13,300 nt of DNA. It comes from an uncultured Cellvibrio sp. Lineage in GTDB: Bacteria; Pseudomonadota; Gammaproteobacteria; Pseudomonadales; Cellvibrionaceae. A model generated the notes under the pieces. The model saw only the letters and a program-made list of their open reading frames with translations. It searched no databases and was not told where the DNA came from. The stretch is taken from contig CAMLOU010000117.1 in assembly GCA_946481735.1 (NCBI GenBank), positions 1 to 13,300 of the forward strand, written 5' to 3'. Made by a program: the position numbers and the translations under genes. Shown here piece by piece: positions 7,883 to 13,300 of the stretch. Position 1 is the first letter of the stretch, and the number at the start of each line of letters is the position of its first letter.

Positions 7883-9067
7883 CTATTCTGCCGCTTGCGC
7901 GCTTCGCAGGAAAATCCAGATCTGGCAGCACAGGACACCCAGCACACCGCCGAGCATCAACAGCGAAAAGGGCAGCGCGGTGCCGGTATACAACCAGGCG
8001 AGCAAAGGGCCGGCCAGGGCGCCGCTGCCAAAGCGCAGGGTGCCAGTCACCGCCGTTGCGGTGCCCGAGTGATCGGGAAATTTCATGATGATCATGGCAT
8101 CCGTATTGGTAGAAATTAATCCCAGGCTCGCCATCAATGGCCCCACCGTAAGCACGGTGTACCACAAACTCATGTCCAGATAATTAAAGAGGCACAGCAA
8201 GCTGGCACTGATAAGCGCAATGCCGAGGCCGATACGCAACATGCGCGGTGAGCCTAACCGGCTGACCACACGACTGTTGATAAAATTCGCCAGCATCAAC
8301 ATCATGACATTCATACCGAACAGGATACCGAAATGTTGTTCGCTTACACCGAAATACTTGATGTAGATAAACGGCATCGCGGTCAGAAAACAAAAGAATG
8401 CAAACGACGAAAACATGATGGTGATAATTAACGGACGCGCGGAATGATGGGCAAAGACAGTGCGATAGCCTTGTAAAAAATTAACGCGACGCGAACTGTC
8501 TCTGGCTTTTATCTCCGGCAGAAAACGCCAGGCAAAAACAATAATCAGCCCTGCGTAAACGGCTTGCGCTATAAAAATAAAATGCCAGCTGCTCAACCAC
8601 ATGATCGCACTGCCCATGGCGGGTGCCAGCAAGGGTGCGAGCATCATGATCATCGACATGTACGACATGCCCTTGGCGGTGTGTTCGCGGTAAAGGTAGC
8701 GAATAATACCGGGCACCACTACCGAAGACGCGGCGCCGCTGAGTGCTTGCACGGTGCGCCAGGTCAGGAACCATTCGATGCTGTTCACCTGGCTCAGCGC
8801 CAGGCTCGCCAGTGCAAACCCGCTCAGGCCGAACAGTGCCAGTGGGCGCCGGCCCAGGGCGTCTGCCAGGGGGCCGAATAACAACATACCGGCGCCGTAA
8901 GCGGCGAGAAAAATACTGAGTGATTGCTGGACAGAGCCGATGTGGGTACTCATGTCCTGGGCCATGGCAGGCATGGCGGGAAGATACATGTCCACTGCCA
9001 GGGGTGTAGTGGCGATCATCGCCGCCAGCAGGAGAATCAACCAGGGGGAAAGGGATTTTTCAGTCAT
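7883..9067 (-). CDS. Bcr/CflA-family multidrug efflux transporter (MFS)
   Basis: A 394-residue major facilitator protein with about 12 hydrophobic segments. The first helix carries TPLAVDMYLPAMP (21-33), typical of the Bcr/CflA drug:proton antiporters, with Asp26 in the usual place. Motif A between helices 2 and 3 reads GPLADALGRRP (65-75). RTVQALSGAASSVVVPG (104-120) matches the helix 4-5 region with its Bcr-type ALSGAA motif. The protein should expel small toxic compounds such as bicyclomycin- or chloramphenicol-like drugs, but the substrate cannot be read from sequence. The ATG at 9067 has a good ribosome site, GAGGA (complement of 9074-9078), 6 bases upstream. The gene follows the GGDEF-EAL gene by 97 bp and precedes ybdG by 106 bp, all on the same strand. 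Confidence 0.9.
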   Translation of the reverse strand: MTEKSLSPWLILLLAAMIATTPLAVDMYLPAMPAMAQDMSTHIGSVQQSLSIFLAAYGAGMLLFGPLADALGRRPLALFGLSGFALASLALSQVNSIEWFLTWRTVQALSGAASSVVVPGIIRYLYREHTAKGMSYMSMIMMLAPLLAPAMGSAIMWLSSWHFIFIAQAVYAGLIIVFAWRFLPEIKARDSSRRVNFLQGYRTVFAHHSARPLIITIMFSSFAFFCFLTAMPFIYIKYFGVSEQHFGILFGMNVMMLMLANFINSRVVSRLGSPRMLRIGLGIALISASLLCLFNYLDMSLWYTVLTVGPLMASLGLISTNTDAMIIMKFPDHSGTATAVTGTLRFGSGALAGPLLAWLYTGTALPFSLLMLGGVLGVLCCQIWIFLRSAQAAE

Positions 9068-9164
9068 GCACAGTCCTCACAATACGCCCACATCATACGC
9101 CGCAGGTTATCGACTAACGAGCGGGGGCAGTGAGGGCATTTGGACGAAAATTTCGATCAATGGC

Positions 9165-12100
9165 TTATTGGACCAGGAACAGGCGGGCAAAGTCATCGGC
9201 AGGCACGGGTTTGGAAAATAAATACCCTTGGGCGTAATCGCATCCTGCCGCCGCCAGCAGATCGCGCTGTTGTTGGGTTTCCACGCCTTCAGCAATGACT
9301 TTGATGCCCAGCTTATGGGCCATGACGATGATGGCTTCACACAGTGCATACTCTTCTGTGTCGGTATGCAGGTTATGCACAAATGACTGATCGATCTTAA
9401 GATAATCGATATCGAATTTTTTTAGATAAGCCAACGAAGAATAACCGGTGCCGAAATCATCCAGCGACACCTGAATACCCGCATCGCGAAAAGCGAGCAG
9501 TTTTTCATGCACAGCATGATTAGCGTCGAGCAACAAACCTTCGGTGATTTCAATATTGACAGCATTGCCGGATAAACCCAGTTGCTGAATATGCTGAAAC
9601 CAGTGCGACAGGTTATTGTTTTCATCGCGGAACTGTATCGGCGATTTGTTCACACTGACCTGCACGTCGATGTTGTGCCAATCACGCCAGCGGGCCACTT
9701 GCGACATGGCTTCGCGGAACACCCAATCACCGATATCAATAATCATCCCGGTGTCCTCTGCCAGCGGAATAAATTCATCCGGTGGAACCAGCCCGCGCGC
9801 AGGATGCTGCCAACGAATCAAGGCTTCCGCTTTGGTGATGGTGTTATGGTGCAAATCCACAATCGGTTGGTAGTACAACATAAATTGTGCGTCACTGAGG
9901 GCGTTGCGCATGTCGTTGATCATGCGCATTCGATTACGCGCGGCTTCCTGCATGGATGCGGTGAAATAATTAAAACGATTGCGCCCCAGGCTTTTGGCTG
10001 CATACATGGCCTGGTCTGCATTTTTCAGCAGGGTATCGATATCACGCGCATCGTTTGGATATAAGGTAATGCCGATACTGGTGGAGATATAGGCAGTATC
10101 GGCGCCCAATTGAAACGGCTCGGTTAATTTGCGCAAGATAGCTTCCGCAATGCGCTCGACATTTTCGGTGTTTTCCAGGTCGCTGAGGATCACTGTAAAT
10201 TCGTCGCCGCCCAGACGCGCGACCGTATCAGTATCACGTACACACTGACGCAAACGATCAGCGGCTTCCTGCAATAATTTATCGCCCATGTCGTGACCGA
10301 GGGTGTCGTTAACTTCCTTGAATAAATCCAGGTCCAGAAATAACAACGCAATGGGTTGGAGCGTGCGGGCGGATTTTTTTATCTCCTGCTCCAGGTGATC
10401 CAGGAACATGCGGCGATTGGGCAATTGTGTGAGTTGATCAAAGTTGGCCTGATTCCAGATAATTTCTTCCGACTGTTTTTTGTCGGTGATATCGGAGAAG
10501 AGTGCAACGCGGCGGTACGCTTTGCCTTCGTTGTTGAAGATGGTGTTCATGGTCAGCCAAATGGCAAAGTCTTCACCATTTTTACGGCGGCACCAGGTTT
10601 CTCCACGCCAACGGCCATTGGTTTTCATGCTTTCGCGCAGGTTGGTATAAAGCGTCGAACGCTCGGAGTCGGTACTGAGTATGCCCGCGTACTGGCCGAT
10701 AATTTCTTCGGGTGTATATTGGGTCAGCTCGGTAAAGGCAGGATTGATGTTGATGACATTGCCCGTACAGGCATCCATTACCATCATGGCTTCGCTGCTG
10801 TTTTCATACACCATGGACGCCAATTGCATGGATTCTTCGGCTTGCTTGCGTTCGGTGATATCCGTGTGCGTGCCGCACATGCGCAGAGGCTTGCCGTCGC
10901 TGCTGTAACTGACCACCTTGGCGCAGTCCTGAACCCAGCGATAATCCCCCAGTTTGGTTTGCATGCGGTATTCGGCTTTGTGCTGCGGTGTTTTGCCTTC
11001 CAGGTGACGAGTGATGGATTCCCAGGCGAGTGAGCGATCATCCGGATGAATAAAATCAATCCATTGTTTTACTGTGTGTTGAATTTCCTCGTGGGTGTAC
11101 CCGAGCATCTCGGCCCAGCGCGCATTTCGCTCGACGGTGTTGTTGGCAATATCCCAATCCCAAAACCCCAGTTCGCCGCCGGCCAGCACCAGAGTTAATT
11201 GTTCTTCGCTGGCCCGCAATGCCAGTTCAGCAAGTTTCTGTTGGGTAGTATCCAGCAGGCCGGCAATAAAAAACTGCACTTGCCCATGGTTGCGGTAGCA
11301 GGACGCGGTCAAATGGGCATAGAGCACGCGGCCATCTTTGCAGACAAAACGTTTATCCAGATCGTAGCTTTCGATATCACCGGCTAACACGCGTTGAAAT
11401 TGTTCCACATCTTTGTTGAGGTCATCGGGGTGCGTGATATCCGCCCAGGTGAGCTTACTGAGTTCGGCTTCGTTATAGCCGATCATTTCGCATAAACGCG
11501 GGTTGACCCGCAGCCAGCGTTTGTCGACGGAGGTAATGGCGATGCCGATGTTGCCGAAATCAAACTGCGAGCGAAACAGGAATTCATTTTCTGCCAGCGC
11601 CTCGATCACTTGTTTGCGTTCGAGACGGCCCGCAAAGAGCGTACCCAGCATGGTCGTGGCCAGGGGATAGACGATCAGCACCGGCAAACCAACATCGGCC
11701 AGAACATCAAGCGCGGTGGTGAGCGGCAAGGTGAACATCAGCACCAGCATGACCAGGTGAATCACCAGACCGAAAAGATAAAGTTCAGCTGTAGAGATGC
11801 GCACCAATTCCCGAAAACGAAGATGTCGCCAGGCGATGCCGATAAAGCCGGAAGCCATTATCACCAGCACGCCGGTAAACGCGGCGGCCCCTCCCTGATA
11901 CAGGCGCAAGGCCGCTGCCATGAGCATGGCAATCAGGGTCGGCAGTGGGCCGAAGAACAGACCGGCGATGCCGAGCAGTACTGAACGCGTATCGAACACA
12001 ATGCCCGGTGCAAATTCCCAGGGCGTCAGCATGATAACGATAGCGGTAATACCCAGCCCGATACCGATCATGACCTTCCACCACAGCAGCCGCTCGGTGC

Positions 12101-12191
12101 GTTTGCGGTCAATGGCGAGATCGTAGATAAAGATCATCGCCAACAGGAGTGCAGCATTGTGGGTCAGGGCGAGAAGGCTGGCGCTGTCCAT
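9165..12191 (-). CDS. Membrane-bound GGDEF-EAL c-di-GMP enzyme with LytS-type 5TM sensor and three PAS domains
   Basis: A 1008-residue protein. The N-terminal 190 residues hold about six hydrophobic segments. The stretch from FDTRS (66-70) through LFFGPLPTLIAMLMAAALR to YQGG (98-101) matches the 5TM receptor region of LytS/YhcK-type proteins. Three PAS domains follow at about 201-320, 328-450 and 455-575, the first two ending in PAC-like strands. The GGDEF domain (about 583-745) has an intact GGDEF (661-665) and an RDTD inhibitory site (652-655) five residues before it. The EAL domain (about 765-1008) has EAL (789-791), VNKSPIQF, EITE (881-884), DDFGTG (911-916), LKID (931-934) and AEGVE (967-971). 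Both domains keep their key catalytic residues, so the protein could both make and break c-di-GMP; which activity prevails is unknown. The ATG at 12191 has only a weak ribosome site. It probably links a membrane or cytoplasmic signal to motility or biofilm control. Confidence 0.94.
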   Translation of the reverse strand: MDSASLLALTHNAALLLAMIFIYDLAIDRKRTERLLWWKVMIGIGLGITAIVIMLTPWEFAPGIVFDTRSVLLGIAGLFFGPLPTLIAMLMAAALRLYQGGAAAFTGVLVIMASGFIGIAWRHLRFRELVRISTAELYLFGLVIHLVMLVLMFTLPLTTALDVLADVGLPVLIVYPLATTMLGTLFAGRLERKQVIEALAENEFLFRSQFDFGNIGIAITSVDKRWLRVNPRLCEMIGYNEAELSKLTWADITHPDDLNKDVEQFQRVLAGDIESYDLDKRFVCKDGRVLYAHLTASCYRNHGQVQFFIAGLLDTTQQKLAELALRASEEQLTLVLAGGELGFWDWDIANNTVERNARWAEMLGYTHEEIQHTVKQWIDFIHPDDRSLAWESITRHLEGKTPQHKAEYRMQTKLGDYRWVQDCAKVVSYSSDGKPLRMCGTHTDITERKQAEESMQLASMVYENSSEAMMVMDACTGNVININPAFTELTQYTPEEIIGQYAGILSTDSERSTLYTNLRESMKTNGRWRGETWCRRKNGEDFAIWLTMNTIFNNEGKAYRRVALFSDITDKKQSEEIIWNQANFDQLTQLPNRRMFLDHLEQEIKKSARTLQPIALLFLDLDLFKEVNDTLGHDMGDKLLQEAADRLRQCVRDTDTVARLGGDEFTVILSDLENTENVERIAEAILRKLTEPFQLGADTAYISTSIGITLYPNDARDIDTLLKNADQAMYAAKSLGRNRFNYFTASMQEAARNRMRMINDMRNALSDAQFMLYYQPIVDLHHNTITKAEALIRWQHPARGLVPPDEFIPLAEDTGMIIDIGDWVFREAMSQVARWRDWHNIDVQVSVNKSPIQFRDENNNLSHWFQHIQQLGLSGNAVNIEITEGLLLDANHAVHEKLLAFRDAGIQVSLDDFGTGYSSLAYLKKFDIDYLKIDQSFVHNLHTDTEEYALCEAIIVMAHKLGIKVIAEGVETQQQRDLLAAAGCDYAQGYLFSKPVPADDFARLFLVQ

Positions 12192-12236
12192 GGAATATCA
12201 AAGGTGCCTTATGCAGGAAACAGGGTTAGCTCAGTC

Positions 12237-12271
12237 ATTATCGTCAACGTAATGCAATTAAGTGTATTGCA
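12237..12271 (-). promoter_or_regulatory. Candidate promoter and overlapping dyad upstream of the GGDEF-EAL gene
   Basis: On the minus strand, GATAAT (complement of 12237-12242) is a 5/6 match to a sigma-70 -10 box about 46 bases before the ATG at 12191. No good -35 exists at the right distance. Instead a perfect dyad, TGCAAT-N7-ATTGCA (12253-12271), is centred exactly where the -35 would sit. This layout suits a promoter that needs, or is blocked by, a dimeric regulator. The regulator is unknown and the whole call is by eye. Confidence 0.33.
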
Positions 12272-12353
12272 CGAAATTAAAATCAGCCAGAATTCTGCCA
12301 TGCGACGTTGTATTGCCCCCACGTGAAGGCCGACGGAGCAAACCCTGCCTGGA
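12272..12353. other. Remainder of the gdx to GGDEF-EAL intergenic gap
   Basis: The gap between the two genes spans 12192-12353 (162 bp). Apart from the dyad and -10 element, I see only a 10-bp perfect palindrome, CAGAATTCTG (12288-12297). It has no loop and no adjacent U-tract that would make it a terminator. No small gene is supported here. Confidence 0.4.
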
Positions 12354-12665
12354 TTACGCCAGCTTTAATCCGGTAATGCCTATCAATATCAATCCCACCG
12401 ATACCAACCGCAGCAGCGACACGGATTCACCAAACAGCAGTACCCCCAGCGTTACCGTACCCAGCGCACCGATACCGCTCCATACCGCGTAGGCCGTGCC
12501 CAAAGGCAACTGGCGCAATGATAGGCCGAGTAACGTCAGGCTGGCGATCAAGGCACATACGGTGAGTACACTCGGCCACAGCCGGGTAAAGCCCTCGCTG
12601 TATTTCAAGCCAAGCGCCCAGGCGATTTCAAACAGGCCGGCAAAGAGAAGTAATAACCAGGACAT
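12354..12665 (-). CDS. gdx: Guanidinium exporter Gdx (SugE subgroup of small multidrug resistance proteins)
   Basis: A 103-residue, four-helix inner-membrane protein that should export guanidinium in exchange for protons as an antiparallel dimer. It lines up with E. coli SugE/Gdx from MSW at the start to GLKL near the end. Residues known to form the guanidinium site in Gdx proteins are all present: Glu13, Trp16, Ser42, Tyr59 and Trp62. GLKYSEGFTRLWPS (19-32) and GTAYAVWSGIGA (56-67) are typical of the Gdx branch rather than the broad-specificity EmrE/Qac branch. The ATG at 12665 follows GAGG (complement of 12673-12676) by 7 bases. A guanidine-II riboswitch and a good promoter lie directly upstream, which independently confirms the function. 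The older name is sugE. Confidence 0.95.
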   Translation of the reverse strand: MSWLLLLFAGLFEIAWALGLKYSEGFTRLWPSVLTVCALIASLTLLGLSLRQLPLGTAYAVWSGIGALGTVTLGVLLFGESVSLLRLVSVGLILIGITGLKLA

Positions 12666-12670
12666 GGGGC

Positions 12671-12733
12671 AACCTCACACAATACAGGGTCGTCCCCGAA
12701 AAAAGCAGAACGCGCGAGGTCGTCCCCGCGCGC
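12671..12733 (-). promoter_or_regulatory. Guanidine-II (mini-ykkC) riboswitch controlling gdx
   Basis: Reading the minus strand, two GC-rich hairpins carry the ACGA loops that define the guanidine-II class. P1 spans 12710-12733 (loop 12720-12723) and has about 10 pairs including two G-U. P2 spans 12685-12698 (loop 12690-12693) and has 5 pairs. Both show GGGG-ACGA-CC around the loop. An 11-base U-rich linker separates them. The Shine-Dalgarno region GTGAGGTT (complement of 12671-12678) can pair with GACCTCGC in the loop-proximal 3' arm of P1 (complement of 12714-12721), 8 pairs with two wobbles. Guanidinium, by stabilising P1 and P2, should free the ribosome site and turn gdx on. The hairpins and loops are seen directly, the class is established, and the anti-Shine-Dalgarno pairing is my inference. 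Confidence 0.93.
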
Positions 12734-12738
12734 GAAAA

Positions 12739-12767
12739 ATTGTCTCACTTGATGGTATCCATGGCAA
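12739..12767 (-). promoter_or_regulatory. Sigma-70 promoter of the gdx riboswitch transcript
   Basis: On the minus strand, TTGCCA (complement of 12762-12767, 5/6 match to TTGACA) is followed after exactly 17 bases by GACAAT (complement of 12739-12744, 4/6 match to TATAAT). The expected start is near 12732, the first base pair of riboswitch hairpin P1. The leader would thus begin with the aptamer. This agreement between two independent signals supports both. Confidence 0.6.
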
Positions 12768-12789
12768 CCGGTCGAGGGCGCTGAAGAAT

Positions 12790-13300
12790 TTATAACGCCT
12801 CGCGCCATGGTTGTTTGTTGTTATAAGCAGCCAGCCGTTGATTAACATAATCCAGCGGCAGCTCAAGACCCCGCGCATCTTTGAGTGCTTTGGTTTGCCA
12901 GTCAATCGCCGCTTTAAAATCGTTATTTTCAGCCGCAACGGCGGCGGCAACCTGAAACAGCGTTTGTTTGTCGTGGTAGCCCTTATCAACCATATCGAGG
13001 TAAGTTTTTGCTAAGGCACCGTCACGTTTTTCCGCAGATGGATGCGTGGTCAATATCCAGGCATAACGTAATTGTGCTGCGGGACTGTTAACGGCAGCAC
13101 GCTGCAACCAATAGAGCGCTTTTTCTTCATTTTTCTCGAAGCGAGCCCCGCTTAATGATTCAACAGCGAGAATGTAATGTGCATCGGTGATATTTTCCGC
13201 TGCTGCTTTCAATAACCATCCCATGCTCTTATCAGAGTCCGCCGAGCACATATTGCCGTACAGAATATTTTGGCCGAGGAAGAAGCTGGCCGCAGAGCTG
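12790..13300 (-). CDS. Sel1/TPR-like repeat protein, C-terminal part (5' end outside window)
   Basis: The frame is open from the right edge of the window to TAA at 12790-12792, giving 169 residues. An ATG at 13251 is internal: the upstream codons continue the same fold (FFLGQNILYGN), so the true start lies outside. At least two Sel1-like helical repeats of about 36 residues are visible, with GWLLKAAAENITDAHYILA and YWLQRAAVNSPAAQLRYAW showing the AAxxxxxxAxxxLA pattern. A TPR-like segment, NNDFKAAIDWQTKALKDA, follows, then a basic tail ending PWREAL. Such solenoids serve as protein-binding scaffolds, often in the envelope. Any signal peptide or other domain would be in the missing part. No partner is suggested by the neighbours; gdx downstream has its own promoter. 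Confidence 0.75.
   Translation of the reverse strand, partial: SSAASFFLGQNILYGNMCSADSDKSMGWLLKAAAENITDAHYILAVESLSGARFEKNEEKALYWLQRAAVNSPAAQLRYAWILTTHPSAEKRDGALAKTYLDMVDKGYHDKQTLFQVAAAVAAENNDFKAAIDWQTKALKDARGLELPLDYVNQRLAAYNNKQPWREAL

Noticed and set aside
9092..9097. TATGAT on the minus strand as the -10 of the Bcr/CflA gene
   Set aside because: The -10 is good, but no -35 scores above 3/6 at 16-18 bases, so the promoter is not supported.
9145..9155. CGAAAATTTCG inverted repeat between the GGDEF-EAL and Bcr/CflA genes
   Set aside because: The arms are A/T-rich with a single-base centre, overlap is likely by chance, and no U-tract follows.
10356..11033. 225-codon plus-strand open frame inside the GGDEF-EAL gene
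   Set aside because: It is antisense to the PAS/GGDEF coding region, shows no family resemblance and has no convincing ribosome site.
12288..12297. CAGAATTCTG palindrome as terminator of gdx
   Set aside because: A perfect palindrome with no loop cannot form a stable hairpin, and the following T-rich stretch is not a clean U-tract.
12699..12710. U-run after riboswitch hairpin P1 read as an intrinsic terminator
   Set aside because: The six T residues begin several bases after the stem. The two ACGA-loop hairpins and the nearby Shine-Dalgarno pairing point to translational control instead.
1..13300. CRISPR arrays, insertion sequences, att sites, tRNA or rRNA genes
   Set aside because: No spaced direct repeats, transposase motifs, terminal inverted repeats or tRNA-like cloverleaf sequence were seen on either strand.

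Overview
The window looks like a chromosomal segment from a gammaproteobacterium. Several proteins closely resemble enterobacterial or pseudomonad families: a YbdG channel, a Gdx/SugE exporter, a Bcr/CflA transporter, a PhoQ-like kinase and a PilJ-type sensor. GC content is moderate and codon use looks even throughout. A Cellvibrio-like marine or soil lineage would fit, but that placement is only an impression. I see no insertion sequence, prophage, tRNA, rRNA or CRISPR array.

Left part, + strand (1-3309). The tail of an OmpR/PhoB-type response regulator overlaps by 4 bp a PhoQ-like sensor histidine kinase. An Atm1-type ABC exporter follows closely. The three are probably co-transcribed, which suggests an envelope or metal/thiol stress circuit. 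A hairpin lies just after the exporter gene.

Middle, + strand (3310-6500). A 227-bp gap holds a possible sigma-54 promoter and small dyads. It precedes a tight three-gene module: a membrane kinase (PilJ-type sensor, PAS, HPt and CheA-type ATPase), a stand-alone CheY-like receiver and a CheX-like phosphatase. Together they form a chemosensory-style phosphorelay in which receptor and kinase are one polypeptide. No CheW or separate MCP is present here. This is the most unusual system in the window.

Right part, - strand (6481-13300). The genes all read leftward. In transcription order they are a Sel1-repeat protein (cut by the window edge), the guanidinium exporter gdx, a large membrane-bound GGDEF-EAL protein with three PAS domains, a Bcr/CflA drug transporter and a YbdG mechanosensitive channel. 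The channel gene converges on cheX and overlaps it by 20 bp. Upstream of gdx lies a clear guanidine-II (mini-ykkC) riboswitch: two hairpins with ACGA loops. A good sigma-70 promoter would start the transcript at the first hairpin. The theme is sensing and efflux: two phosphorelays, one c-di-GMP enzyme, three exporters and one osmotic safety valve.
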